64,000 nucleotides of DNA from Pseudomonadota bacterium. Lineage in GTDB: Bacteria > Pseudomonadota > Alphaproteobacteria > Rhizobiales > Rhizobiaceae. Where the stretch lies: the NCBI GenBank assembly GCA_023404095.1, contig JAEYDD010000026.1, forward strand, positions 62,001 through 126,000, written 5' to 3'. Below are positions 50,379-59,839 of this stretch, piece after piece; position 1 is the first letter of the stretch, and every line of letters begins with the position of its first letter. The notes beneath the pieces were generated by a model, which was not told where the DNA came from, did no database searches, and was given only the letters and a program-made list of their open reading frames with translations. A program made the position numbers and the translations under genes.

Positions 50379-52163
50379 ATGAGCCTAGTACAGCAGGGAA
50401 CTTTGCTGGCGGAGGCGGAGACGCCGCCGTCTGATCGCGAAGTCAGGGCGCAATTGGCCAAGATCCAGGCCAGTTCGGCCTTCGAAGCCCCCGAACGGGC
50501 GCGAAGGTTTCTCTCCTATGTTGTGGAGGAAACTCTGCAGGGGCGCTCCGACCGGATCAAGGCCTTTTCCATCGCTGTCGAGGTGTTCGGCCGCGACGCG
50601 TCTTTTGATGCACAGAATGACCCCGTAGTCCGCATCGAGGCCGGCCGCGTTCGTCGCTCGCTGGAGCGATACTATCTGATGGCGGGGCAGAACGATCCCA
50701 TCATCATTACCATGCCCAAAGGCGGATATGTGCCGGTCTTCACCCGATATGGGGAAGCGGTCGCAAGATCGCAGTCCGATGAGGGGCGCGGCACGAAGAT
50801 GCGGGCGGCGGGCGTGCTCCCGCGTGAACTCGGTTGGTCTGTCGTAGGCGCTGCCGCAGTGATTGTGTCAGCGCTCGTCGTCTATGCGTCATTCGTCCGG
50901 CCGGCGGCAGAGCTTGCCGGTCCGCAAAATCCCGTTCCAGGAAAACCGGGCATTGCGACGGTGCTCATTGAGCCGATCCAGGACCTGACCGACACAAGGA
51001 ATTCGTCGGCTCTCGCCAGAGGACTTACGGATGAGATCATCGGTCAGATGGCGCGCTTCCGCGAAATCACCGTCGTGACCAAACAGGCGGATCCGACCGG
51101 TAAGGCGGAGGCCTCCGAGCAGCATGGCGGCCTGCCTTTTTATGCGCTGGAGGGAAGCGTGCGCGCCGATGGGCAGAAGATCCGTCTGAGCGTGCGCTTG
51201 CTCGATCGTGCCGACAGCTCTGTCATCTGGTCGAACAGCTACGACCGCCAACTGCAGGTCTCCGACCTGTTGGCCATGGAGACCGAGATTGCGCGCGCAG
51301 TCGTGACAGCTTTGGCACAGCCTTACGGTGTGATCTTCCAGACCGATGCAGCCAAGTTGCTGCAGTCGCCGCCCGACGACTGGGAGGCCTATGCGTGCAC
51401 GCTGTCCTACTACGGCTATCGGGCAACTCTCGACAGCAGATCACACGCCGCCGTTCAGAACTGCCTGTTGCGCGCAGCAGAAAAATATCCGGATTATGCG
51501 ACTGCCTGGGCACTGCTTTCGCTCACCTATCTCGATGAATACCGCTTCCGCTATCACCTGCGTTCGCCGGCGGTCGCCTCGATCGACAAGGCCGCCGAGA
51601 CGGCGAAGCGGGCCGTTGAACTCGATCCGGAAAATCTTCGCGCCCTGGAGGCGAAGATGCTCGCCTATTTCTTCCAGGGTAATCTGGAGGCGGCGCTATC
51701 GATCGGCGCGCGCGGCATTGCGATCAATCCGAACGATACGGAGTTTGCGGCGGAGTACGGCTTCCGGCTCGCGCTGGCGGGCGAATGGGATCGCGGGTGC
51801 GCAATGGTCTCCGATGCCCTCGGGGCCAACCCCGGACCGCTCGGCTATTTCGAGGCGGCTCTTGCCGTGTGCGCGTACGTCAAGGGAGACTACGGCACGG
51901 CGGAAAAATGGGCACGCATGTCGGACCTCGCCAGCAACCCGATCTACCGCATCATCATGATCGCCATCCTCGGCCAACGTGGCCAGACGGAAGAGGCTGC
52001 GGAGCAGATGCGCTGGCTGGAAGCCAATGCGCCGGAATTCGTCAAGGATCCCGCGCGGGAAGTCCGTACCCGGATCCATCGCCCCGAAGATCAGGCGCAT
52101 TTCATCGATGGTTTGAAGAAGGCGGGCATGGCGTTGCCTGCACCCGCAAGCGTGACCGATTGA
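50379..52163 (+). CDS. Membrane TPR regulator with N-terminal transcription-type domain
   Basis: This 594-residue protein starts with a cytosolic domain of about 110 residues (RARRFLSYVVEETLQG, IAVEVFGRDASFDAQNDPVV, MPKGGYVPVF) found in rhizobial regulators. A single membrane helix (SVVGAAAVIVSALVVYASFV) follows at about residues 150-170, then a FlgO-like part (ALARGLTDEIIGQMARF, YALEGSVRADGQKIRLSVRL) and TPR repeats such as SIDKAAETAKRAVELDPENL. Genes like this are often annotated as adenylate cyclase, but no cyclase domain is present. The likely role is a membrane-bound sensor or regulator. Confidence 0.8.
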   Translation: MSLVQQGTLLAEAETPPSDREVRAQLAKIQASSAFEAPERARRFLSYVVEETLQGRSDRIKAFSIAVEVFGRDASFDAQNDPVVRIEAGRVRRSLERYYLMAGQNDPIIITMPKGGYVPVFTRYGEAVARSQSDEGRGTKMRAAGVLPRELGWSVVGAAAVIVSALVVYASFVRPAAELAGPQNPVPGKPGIATVLIEPIQDLTDTRNSSALARGLTDEIIGQMARFREITVVTKQADPTGKAEASEQHGGLPFYALEGSVRADGQKIRLSVRLLDRADSSVIWSNSYDRQLQVSDLLAMETEIARAVVTALAQPYGVIFQTDAAKLLQSPPDDWEAYACTLSYYGYRATLDSRSHAAVQNCLLRAAEKYPDYATAWALLSLTYLDEYRFRYHLRSPAVASIDKAAETAKRAVELDPENLRALEAKMLAYFFQGNLEAALSIGARGIAINPNDTEFAAEYGFRLALAGEWDRGCAMVSDALGANPGPLGYFEAALAVCAYVKGDYGTAEKWARMSDLASNPIYRIIMIAILGQRGQTEEAAEQMRWLEANAPEFVKDPAREVRTRIHRPEDQAHFIDGLKKAGMALPAPASVTD

Positions 52164-52299
52164 CAGGCCGCGCCGGCACCGGGGCGGACGACAGCCGTGC
52201 CTATGGTGCATGCGCGGCGCCGCGGCGGACAGATTGTGCCTCCGACGGTTTTAGCCATGCTCGTCGCCCGTCTCGTTCGGGACCTGTCCTCTATTGGAA

Positions 52300-53073
52300 A
52301 TGCAAGTGATGGGGCCAGCCGACGATATCTCCTCCCGCTCGCAGAGCGCCCTACAAGCAGTTGTGGAGCCTGTGCTAATCCTGGCCGCGCGCGTCGATGC
52401 CGTCCTTGCGGCACTGCCGCATGATGTCCTGGACGCGGCCGAACGCCGGCAGGCTGACCGGTTTGTTCGCCTTGACGACCGGGAGCGCTATCAGGCGGGC
52501 CATGCGCTCGTTCGCCATGCGGTTGCAGCTGTGACCGGTATTTCCGCCTCCGCAATTGCCTTCGCGGCCGGTCCGAACGGTAAGCCTGCGGCCGTGGTGC
52601 CGATGGTGCTCGACTTCAACCTGACGCATAGCGGCCGATGGGTCGCCGTCGGCCTGTCGGCGGCCGGAGCTGTCGGCGTCGATGTCGAGGCGGATCGACC
52701 CGAGGCCTTCTGGCGCGAAATAGAAGCTTCCTTTCTGTCGCCAAGGGAACTGCGGGAGCTGCCATCGGCGGGAAAGTCTCGATATCTGCAGGTCTGGACT
52801 GCGAAGGAGGCGGCTCTGAAAGCTTGCGGGGCGGGCTTCTCTATCGCCCCAGAGAGCATTTCCCTCGCTCTTCGGGCCGGCGGCTTTTCGGTCGATATTG
52901 CCGGCAGGCACATTTTCGGGACGTGGCATCTGCTGGACGACGAGCACTTGCTCGCGGAGGCCAGGGATGCCGCGCGCGCCTCCATAGTCGCGTGCCGAAG
53001 CTCAAGTGAGCTCACGGACGAACTGGAGCGTCTCGCAATGGCACGGCGAGCCTGGTTCGGTGGCACCCATTGA
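52300..53073 (+). CDS. Sfp-type 4'-phosphopantetheinyl transferase
   Basis: This 257-residue enzyme transfers phosphopantetheine from CoA to carrier proteins. The two family motifs are present: GVDVEADRPEAF (Mg-binding Asp) and WTAKEAALKACG. The N-terminal half has RYQAGHALVRHAV and LDFNLTHSGRWVAVGLS. The ATG at 52300 is taken; a TTG lies two codons upstream. No polyketide or peptide synthetase is in the window, so it may serve carriers elsewhere. Confidence 0.9.
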   Translation: MQVMGPADDISSRSQSALQAVVEPVLILAARVDAVLAALPHDVLDAAERRQADRFVRLDDRERYQAGHALVRHAVAAVTGISASAIAFAAGPNGKPAAVVPMVLDFNLTHSGRWVAVGLSAAGAVGVDVEADRPEAFWREIEASFLSPRELRELPSAGKSRYLQVWTAKEAALKACGAGFSIAPESISLALRAGGFSVDIAGRHIFGTWHLLDDEHLLAEARDAARASIVACRSSSELTDELERLAMARRAWFGGTH

Positions 53074-53626
53074 CGCGAGGGACTGTGAATTGGGCGACGA
53101 AGATTGTCGAAAGTGACGATCGTCAAGCATTTGTAATATTTTGCTGTATGTTCAAGTGGCAAGTATTGTGCCATATATTTGCTAGTCGAACGCCGGGTTT
53201 GCCCGGTCTATTGAGGAAATACATATTTGGCGGGTGCTTTTGGGCGTGTTCTCCGCGGGGGCGGGTTTGTGTTGACCCGTTCTGTTGAAATTGCAGTGCA
53301 TTGCGTGAATCTCCGACATCGAGAGATTCCCCGTACATGGAGCGTTACTATTGTTTCACCCTCTCATGCGTCGGTCGTCCGTCACGATTCCTCCCACCTC
53401 CTTCTACTTCCCGAAATAGGCTAAGATCGGCTAGTCGCCGCAAGTATATCTCGCGGCGGCCGCCGTGCAGACTCCATACGAACGCGCTCAGACGTGGAAG
53501 CAAGTGCCTTTCCTGCAGAAGCCGGGTCGAACGCCTGAGGCGTTGAGACCGGCAGTCCTGTCGGCCTCGGTGTCCCGAACCTTCAGGAAATGCCGCGTCA
53601 CCGGAATTGCCATTGGGAGTTTCGTT
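53074..53626. other. Gene-free, locally AT-rich stretch upstream of the AraC gene
   Basis: This 553-bp stretch has no convincing coding frame. Bases 53100-53230 are clearly richer in A+T than the surroundings. CCGGG-TTTG-CCCGG (53193-53206) and CGGGT-N8-ACCCG (53262-53279) are small hairpins without T-runs. TTGACC at 53272-53277 could be a -35 box. It may hold a regulatory leader or promoter for the AraC-type gene, or a remnant of transferred DNA. An upstream in-frame extension of the AraC frame exists but lacks family features. Confidence 0.5.
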
Positions 53627-54787
53627 ATGAATACAAACGTTGGAATGCTCACTGGACGAGAAGCCGACCCGAATTTGCATCCAGCCGTTGCACATGTCGC
53701 AGAGCAGGCGGCCCGCGGACGAAGCGTTGCGACACAGGCGGTCGAGATGGCCCCACTCGTTCCGACCTATGCATTCTCGACGGATGCTCTCCCCCTCGCT
53801 GACCGCTTCGAGGCCTGGCGCCGTAGTTTTGCGCCGATGGTCGATCTTTCTCGCGACACGCGGGGAAATTTCAGCGGAAGCCAGGACCTTTGGGATCTCG
53901 GCGGGCTCGCCTTCTCCCGGATCAAGACGGGGGCGTTACGCTACTCCTGCAGGCCGCCACAGGCGCAGAGCCACCCGCTTGATCATTGGGTGATGACGCT
54001 GCTGCTCAGCGGCCACTCTTCCACGACGACTCCCAACACCAACTTCGTCGGGCGGCCTGGCGTGGTTCAGATCCACACGCTGGGTCGGAAGTTCCAAGGC
54101 ACGATGTCGGACAGCGAAATGCTGATGCTGTGGGTGCCGCGTGACTTCTGCCGCGATATGGCGGGGGTACTCGACGCGGCCGAGTTCACGACGCTCGACA
54201 CGGCGATGGGGCGCATGTTCACGACGTTCATGATCGGCCTCGCCCATCAGGTGACGTGCATGCGTGTGGACGAACTGCCAAGACTGATGTCGGCGGCGCG
54301 GGAAATGATTGTGGCCTGCGTCGCACCCAACGCCGACCGGCTGGACGAGGCGCAGGGTACGCTCGTGACGCTCCGCTTGGAAAAAGCGCGGCAGTTTATT
54401 CAGAAGAACCTCTACAATCCGAAGATGGGGCCGGAGATGCTGATGCGGGAGTTGGCGATTTCACGCACGCGTCTGTACCGGCTTTTCGAACCGGCCGGTG
54501 GCGTCAACCGCTACATCCAGCACCGCCGGCTGCTTGATGCCCACTCGGCGCTTGCCGATCCGAACGAGCAAAGGCGCATCCTGGAGATTGCCGAACAGCG
54601 CGGCTTCGACGGTGCCGAGTTCAGCCGTGCCTTCAAGCGCGAGTTCGGTTACAGCCCGAGCGACGTTCGTCGGGGGGAGCGCATCGGCCGGCCGAGCTAC
54701 GCTTCGGAAAGCATGTCCAGCCTTCCTCCCGAGGAGTGGCTGGGCGCCCTTCTGTGGCGCCTGCAGAACGAAAGGAAGGCGGCCTGA
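53627..54787 (+). CDS. AraC-family transcriptional regulator
   Basis: This 386-residue regulator has an N-terminal sensor domain of the AraC-binding-2 kind (DALPLADRFEAWRRSFAPMV, HWVMTLLLSGHSST) and a C-terminal AraC HTH: MLMRELAISRTRLYRLF followed by ILEIAEQRGFDGAEFSRAFK and REFGYSPSDVRR. The ATG at 53627 has GGGAG about 10 bases upstream and begins MNTNVGMLTG; the longer frame upstream is rejected. It is convergent with the two-TM protein gene. The target is unknown. Confidence 0.88.
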   Translation: MNTNVGMLTGREADPNLHPAVAHVAEQAARGRSVATQAVEMAPLVPTYAFSTDALPLADRFEAWRRSFAPMVDLSRDTRGNFSGSQDLWDLGGLAFSRIKTGALRYSCRPPQAQSHPLDHWVMTLLLSGHSSTTTPNTNFVGRPGVVQIHTLGRKFQGTMSDSEMLMLWVPRDFCRDMAGVLDAAEFTTLDTAMGRMFTTFMIGLAHQVTCMRVDELPRLMSAAREMIVACVAPNADRLDEAQGTLVTLRLEKARQFIQKNLYNPKMGPEMLMRELAISRTRLYRLFEPAGGVNRYIQHRRLLDAHSALADPNEQRRILEIAEQRGFDGAEFSRAFKREFGYSPSDVRRGERIGRPSYASESMSSLPPEEWLGALLWRLQNERKAA

Positions 54788-54803
54788 ACTTTTGGGCGGC
54801 AAG

Positions 54804-54822
54804 ACCGGCCGATGGCGCCGGT
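54804..54822. terminator. Small hairpin between convergent genes
   Basis: ACCGGC (54804-54809) and GCCGGT (54817-54822) form a 6-bp stem with 7-nt loop, 17 bases after the AraC stop. No T-run follows, so termination is tentative. Confidence 0.35.
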
Positions 54823-54919
54823 GCGGAGTTCACACCTCTATGCGGCGCCGTTCGTCGCCGCTCGTTTTCCGCGGCGCGCTTGTCGGGTCGCAGATCTCGC
54901 TCGATGTTCCTATGCCACG

Positions 54920-55582
54920 TCAGGCGCCGTTGTGGTCTGCGGGATCATAGAAGCGCAAACGGACGTCTGCCGCGGCCAGGCGTTCGAACAGCTTGCGCTC
55001 CTTTGCGATAGGCCACCATTCGTACAGGAAGATCTCCAGCGGACGCCACAGCGCTACCCAGCCGACGATCACGAGACCCTCCTCGACAAAAACGACGATG
55101 CCGTTTTCCGGCATGAAGGCGGCGAAGGCCTGCGCCAGAATCAGACAGGCGCCGAGGATCAGGCAGCCAATGAACAGGGTTCTGCGGCCGGTGCTGAACA
55201 GTTCGCGCAACTCCCTGTTCGTGACGGCCGCACGCTGGCGGAAGAAGGTGGCGAACGAGGCGCGCAGATCGCCCACCACTTCCTGCTCGCCTGTCCCTTC
55301 GGGAAGATAGACCACGAGCTCGAGCGGCTTGTCACGCGGCATCTCGCGAGCGCTGTCGGCGATGTACTCTTCGGCATGAGCGGCGAGATCGCGTGCACGG
55401 AAGGGCAGCGGGTCCAGCGTCTCGAACAGCTGTGACAGGTCGCGCAGCTTGATTTCGATCCGATTGACCGCATCGCCATTGCTCATCGTTTCCTCGCCGC
55501 CATGCAGCGCGTCGGACGCGGGATTGCCCGATGTCACGACATTGGTCGCCGGCCGCGTTGCGGCGTCCATGCGGGTGCTCAC
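54920..55582 (-). CDS. Two-TM membrane protein of unknown function
   Basis: This 220-residue protein has a cytosolic N-terminal part with NRIEIKLRDLSQLFETLDPL and PFRARDLAAHAEEYI, then two membrane helices (LFIGCLILGACLILAQAFAA and IVVFVEEGLVIVGWVALWRP) and a basic tail with WWPIAKERKLFERL. Its GTG start overlaps the RND permease stop by 4 bp, so it is translationally coupled to the efflux pump. Homologous DUF proteins are often annotated only as hypothetical. It might be an accessory subunit. Confidence 0.75.
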   Translation of the reverse strand: MSTRMDAATRPATNVVTSGNPASDALHGGEETMSNGDAVNRIEIKLRDLSQLFETLDPLPFRARDLAAHAEEYIADSAREMPRDKPLELVVYLPEGTGEQEVVGDLRASFATFFRQRAAVTNRELRELFSTGRRTLFIGCLILGACLILAQAFAAFMPENGIVVFVEEGLVIVGWVALWRPLEIFLYEWWPIAKERKLFERLAAADVRLRFYDPADHNGA

Positions 55583-58500
55583 GGGCCGACCGGGGCCAGT
55601 TCCGGCTGCTCTGTGCTGGCTGGCGCAGGCTCATCCTTTGCCTGCGGGGGCACACGGAACCAGAGCACGTAGAGCGCCGGCAGGAAGATCAGCGTCAGAA
55701 CGGCTGCCACGATCAGGCCACCGATGACCGTGAAGGCGAGCGGCTTCCAGAAGGGATCGCGGATGATCGGCAGCATGCCGAGAATGGTCGAACCGGCGGT
55801 GAGGAAGATCGGCCGGACACGGTCCGCCGTCGCATCGATCACGCTTTGCCAGGAGCGCCCGTGCTGCTCGATCCGCTTGTCGATCTGGTCGATCAGCACG
55901 ACGGAGTTTCGGATGATCATGCCGATCAGGGCGATCATGCCAAGCACGGCGATGAAGCCGACAGGCGTATTGGTGAGAAGCATGATCGCAACGACCCCGA
56001 TCAATCCCAGAGGCACCACGCTGAGGACGAGCAGCAGGCGCTGGAAACTCTGCAACTGGAACATCAGGATAATGATCATGATGATCGCCATGAGCGGCAA
56101 CATCGAGGTGACGGACGCCATGCCGGTTTCCGCACCCTCGACGGAACCACCAATCTCGATCGTGTAGTTCGGATTGTCGCGGCGCAGTTGCTCGATGGCG
56201 GGTTCGGCCTGTTCGACCACCGATGCCGCCAGCACGCCCTCGGTCATGTCGGCCTGGACTGTGATGGTGGGAATCCGATCCCGGCGCCATATCAGGGGCT
56301 GGGTGGTGCGGTACTCGATCGTGGCGATGCTGGAGAGCGGCACCGTACGGTTGGGACCGATCGGAATCTGCAGCGAGCGCAATGTCTCGATGTTGGCACG
56401 CTCCTCCGGGGCTGAGCGGGCAACCACGTTGACGAGGTAGATAGAATCCCTGACCTGGGTGACGGGCAGGCCCGACGTCGTGGCGAACAGCGTACGCGCA
56501 ATCACCGAGGAATTGAGCCCCACCAGGCGCGCGCGGTCCTGGTCGACCTCGATGACGACCTTGCGGATCGGTTCGTTCCAGTCGAGGTTCGGGCTGATCA
56601 CGCCGCGGATGTTGTCGAGAACGTCGGCAACCTTCCAGGAGAGGTCGCGAACGCCGGCGACGTCGTTGCCGCTGACGCGGTATTGCACCGGCCAGCCGAC
56701 GGGCGGCCCCATCTCGAGCGGAGACAGTCTGGCGATGACGTTCGGAAACTTCTCGTCGAGCACCTGCTGCAGCCGCGCCTGCAGCCCGTCGCGGGCGGCA
56801 ACGCTGCTGGCGATCACCACGGCCTGCGCCCGGAAGGGCGCCGGCGGCTGGATGTCCATCGGCAGATAGAAGCGGATGGCGTCGGAACCGACATAGAAGC
56901 TCCAATCGACTACGTCGGTATCCCCGGCCAGGATCTGCTCGACTTCCTTCGCGGTGGCTTCCGTCGCATGGATCGAGGCGTTTTGCGGCAGGACGAGTTG
57001 CAGCATCAGTTCCGGTCGGTCGGAAGGCGGGAAGAACTGTCGGTTCATCAGGCCGGAGGCCAGAACGGAGATGAAAAAGAGGCCGATAGTTCCCGCGACC
57101 ACGACGAACCGCATGCGGACGCAGGTGCCGAGGATGCCGCGGAATGTGGAGATCAGCCGGCTTTCCGGCTTCGTCCCGCCCGACGTGCCGGATTTCAACA
57201 CGGCAAGTCCCACGATCGGGATCAGCAGCACGGCGATCAGCCACGAGATGATCAGCGCATAGGCGATGACGAGGAAGAGCGAGCGGGCATATTCGCCCGA
57301 CACGCTCTGGGCGAAGCCGACCGGGATGAAGCCGGCAATGGTGACGAGCGTGCCGGCGAGCATGGGAAAGGCGGTCGAGGTGTAGGCGAACGACGCCGCC
57401 TTGACGCGCTCCATCCCCTCTTCCAGCTTCGCCAGCATGATCTCGACGGCAACCATGGCGTCGTCGATCATCAGCGTGAGGGCGATGATGAGCGCGCCGA
57501 GCGAGACGCGCTGCAGCGCAATTCCCGTCAGCTCCATCATGAGGAAGGTCATGGCCATGACAAGGGGAATGGAAACGGCGACTGCCAGGCCGGCGCGCAC
57601 CCCCAGCGCCACCAGGCTGCAGCCGAGGACGATAAGGATCGCCTGCATCAGCGAGATGGTGAAGCCCTGGATCGCGTTGGTAACGACCTCGGGCTGGTCT
57701 GCAACCTTCGTCATCTCGATGCCGATGGGCAGGTCGTGCTGGAAGCGGTCCATCACCACGTCGATGTTGCGGCCAAGCGCCAGGATATCGCCGCCGGTCG
57801 CCATGGAGACGGCGATGCCGATGGCGGGCTTGCCCTTGACGCGGAACAGCGGCTGGGGCGGATCAACCGTCCCGCGCACGACGCTCGCGATGTCGCCCAG
57901 CCGGACGAAGCCGGAAGCCGTCGGTATGTTCAGGTTGCGGATGTCGTTTTCATCCTTCAGGTCGCCGGAAACCTCCAGCACCGTGCGGTCGGCTTCGGTC
58001 GTGACAAGGCCTGCGGGCAGGACAGCGTTTTGCGCCTGGATCGTGCTGATGATCGTTGCGGCGCTGAGGCCGAGGCTGGCAAGCCGCTGGGTGGAGAATT
58101 CGATGAAAATCGTTTCGTCCTGCGTTCCGAGCATTTCCACCTTGCCGATGTTCTCGACGCCGAGCAGGCGGTTGCGTGCCTCGTAGGCCCAGTCGCGCAG
58201 TTCCCGGTCGCTGAAATCCTCGGAGGTGAGGCTGTAGATGATGCCGAAGGTGTCGCCGAATTCGTCGTTGAAGAACGGGCCGACGACGCCGGGCGGCAAG
58301 GTGTGGCGAATGTCGGCCACTTTCTTGCGAACCTGGTACCAGACCTCGCCGACTTCGTCCGGCGGCGTGGAGTCGTCGAGCACCACGTAGATCACCGACT
58401 GGCCGGCGGTCGTCAGGCTGCGCAGCGAATCGAAGAACGGCACCTGTTGCAGCGTGCGCTCCAGGCGATCGGTCACCTGGTCCGACTGCTGCTCGATGGT

Positions 58501-58674
58501 CGCGCCCGGCCAGGCGGCCGAGACCAGCATCGTCTTGACGGTGAAGTCCGGATCCTCGCTACGGCCGAGGTTCCAGAAGGACAGGGCTCCGGCAATCGCG
58601 CCGAGAAGCATCAGGAAGACAACCAGGCCCTGTCGCTTGATCGCCCATTCGGAGAGGTTGAAGCTGCCATTCAT
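55579..58674 (-). CDS. RND efflux permease (AcrB/HAE1-like)
   Basis: This 1031-residue inner-membrane proton-driven pump has the two-fold RND layout: one N-terminal helix (LVVFLMLLGAIAGALSFWNL), a large periplasmic loop, six helices including LGALIIALTLMIDDAMVAVE, a second loop starting SGLMNRQFFPPSDRPEL, and the final helices IMLLTNTPVGFIAVLGMIAL and LGMLPIIRDPFWKPLAFTVI. It overlaps the adaptor gene stop by 4 bp. No outer-membrane channel gene is present. Substrates are unknown; drug or solvent export is the family norm. Confidence 0.92.
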   Translation of the reverse strand: MNGSFNLSEWAIKRQGLVVFLMLLGAIAGALSFWNLGRSEDPDFTVKTMLVSAAWPGATIEQQSDQVTDRLERTLQQVPFFDSLRSLTTAGQSVIYVVLDDSTPPDEVGEVWYQVRKKVADIRHTLPPGVVGPFFNDEFGDTFGIIYSLTSEDFSDRELRDWAYEARNRLLGVENIGKVEMLGTQDETIFIEFSTQRLASLGLSAATIISTIQAQNAVLPAGLVTTEADRTVLEVSGDLKDENDIRNLNIPTASGFVRLGDIASVVRGTVDPPQPLFRVKGKPAIGIAVSMATGGDILALGRNIDVVMDRFQHDLPIGIEMTKVADQPEVVTNAIQGFTISLMQAILIVLGCSLVALGVRAGLAVAVSIPLVMAMTFLMMELTGIALQRVSLGALIIALTLMIDDAMVAVEIMLAKLEEGMERVKAASFAYTSTAFPMLAGTLVTIAGFIPVGFAQSVSGEYARSLFLVIAYALIISWLIAVLLIPIVGLAVLKSGTSGGTKPESRLISTFRGILGTCVRMRFVVVAGTIGLFFISVLASGLMNRQFFPPSDRPELMLQLVLPQNASIHATEATAKEVEQILAGDTDVVDWSFYVGSDAIRFYLPMDIQPPAPFRAQAVVIASSVAARDGLQARLQQVLDEKFPNVIARLSPLEMGPPVGWPVQYRVSGNDVAGVRDLSWKVADVLDNIRGVISPNLDWNEPIRKVVIEVDQDRARLVGLNSSVIARTLFATTSGLPVTQVRDSIYLVNVVARSAPEERANIETLRSLQIPIGPNRTVPLSSIATIEYRTTQPLIWRRDRIPTITVQADMTEGVLAASVVEQAEPAIEQLRRDNPNYTIEIGGSVEGAETGMASVTSMLPLMAIIMIIILMFQLQSFQRLLLVLSVVPLGLIGVVAIMLLTNTPVGFIAVLGMIALIGMIIRNSVVLIDQIDKRIEQHGRSWQSVIDATADRVRPIFLTAGSTILGMLPIIRDPFWKPLAFTVIGGLIVAAVLTLIFLPALYVLWFRVPPQAKDEPAPASTEQPELAPVGP

Positions 58675-59774
58675 TGCAGGCTTCCTTCGAGCAGGCGGAC
58701 CGGCATGTCGGGACGCAGCTGCTGCGCACCGGCCACGACCACGTGATCGCCGGTGGCGATCCCCTGCGTCACGAGGAAATCCTGCGTCTCGAAGCGCAGC
58801 ACCGTAACGGGGACAAGCTTCGTCGTGCTGCTGGTGGGATCAACGAGCCACACGGCAGGCCCGCTGCCCTCATTGAAGAGCGCGGTCATCGGCAGGCGGG
58901 CCACGGGATCGCCGGAAAGCCGGATACTGCCGCGCACCGCGCTACCAAAGCGGAAGTCTTCCGGGGGATTGTCGAGCGCGACGCGGACCGTGAAGTTGCG
59001 CGTGATCGGATCGGCGACCGGCGAGATCTCGCGAACCCTGCCGCCCGTCGTGCTCTGCGGATTGCTGAGCAGGCGGACTTCGATCCGCATGTCGCGGCTG
59101 GCCGCCTGGATCGCGCTCTCCGGAACCTGGAACACCGCGTCCTTGTCCTCCATCCGCGCGACCCGGACGACCATCTGGCCGCCGCCGACGATCTGGCCGA
59201 TTTCAGCGCCGACTGCCGTCACCACCCCGTCTGCATTCGCCTTTACCGTCCGGTTGTCGAGATTGTTGAGGGCGACGCGGAGGGCCGCCTCGGCGGCGTC
59301 CGCGCTTGCCTGCGCCATGTTGGCCTGGGCGATGGCGGTGTCCAGCGCCTGTCGTGTCGCGGTGCGCGGATAGAGCGACTGGGTGCGGTCGCGGTTCAGG
59401 ATCGCGTTTTCAAGGCTTGCCTTGGCCGAGAACACATTCGCCTCAGCCTTGCGCACGGCGTCCTGCTGGTCCTCGGAGTCAAGCCGCGCCAGAACGTCGC
59501 CGTTCTTGACGAGATCGCCGACCTCGACGGCGCGTTCGCGCACCTCGCCGCCCTGACGGAAGCTGAAATTGGTCTCGAAGCGCGGCTGCACCTCGCCGAC
59601 GAGCGAGCCGAAGGTATCGTCCGGATTGAAGGACACGGTGACAGTCTTCACCGGCCGCGGGGGCAGCTCCGTCTTTTCCTCCTCGTTCTGGCAACCGGTT
59701 ACGAGAAACAATGCGGCGGCCATGCACAGGCCGCGGACGGCCACCTGTCGTGTGAGGAAAAGCTTGGGCGTCAT
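58671..59774 (-). CDS. RND efflux membrane fusion lipoprotein
   Basis: This 367-residue periplasmic adaptor has a signal with lipobox LFLVTGC, so it is probably lipid-anchored. The family parts are FETNFSFRQGGEVRERAVEV followed by GDLVKNGDVLARLD, an alpha-helical hairpin of about 70 residues, and NLDNRTVKANADGVVTAVGA. It is the first gene of the operon with the RND permease and the two-TM protein. It follows arcA by 65 bp with a hairpin between them. Confidence 0.9.
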   Translation of the reverse strand: MTPKLFLTRQVAVRGLCMAAALFLVTGCQNEEEKTELPPRPVKTVTVSFNPDDTFGSLVGEVQPRFETNFSFRQGGEVRERAVEVGDLVKNGDVLARLDSEDQQDAVRKAEANVFSAKASLENAILNRDRTQSLYPRTATRQALDTAIAQANMAQASADAAEAALRVALNNLDNRTVKANADGVVTAVGAEIGQIVGGGQMVVRVARMEDKDAVFQVPESAIQAASRDMRIEVRLLSNPQSTTGGRVREISPVADPITRNFTVRVALDNPPEDFRFGSAVRGSIRLSGDPVARLPMTALFNEGSGPAVWLVDPTSSTTKLVPVTVLRFETQDFLVTQGIATGDHVVVAGAQQLRPDMPVRLLEGSLQ

Positions 59775-59800
59775 GAGAACCTCTTATGGCGGGTGGGACG

Positions 59801-59822
59801 GCGCGCGACCTCGGCCGCGCGC
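59801..59822 (-). terminator. GC-rich hairpin after arcA
   Basis: GCGCGCG (59801-59807) and CGCGCGC (59816-59822) form a 7-bp stem with 8-nt loop in the 65-bp gap between arcA and the RND adaptor gene. Its position after arcA on the minus strand fits a terminator or partial stop, though no T-run follows. Confidence 0.45.
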
Positions 59823-59839
59823 GGTTCTCTCAAAGCGCG

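Noticed and set aside
50379..52163. Annotation as adenylate cyclase
   Set aside because: No cyclase catalytic motif is present; only the accessory TPR/FlgO-like layout is shared with proteins carrying that name.
53193..53279. Rho-independent terminators in the gene-free stretch
   Set aside because: Two small hairpins are present but neither is followed by a T-run.
56683..58746. Open frame of nearly 690 codons on the plus strand
   Set aside because: It is antisense to the RND permease, has low-complexity His/Asp/Arg content and no recognised motif.
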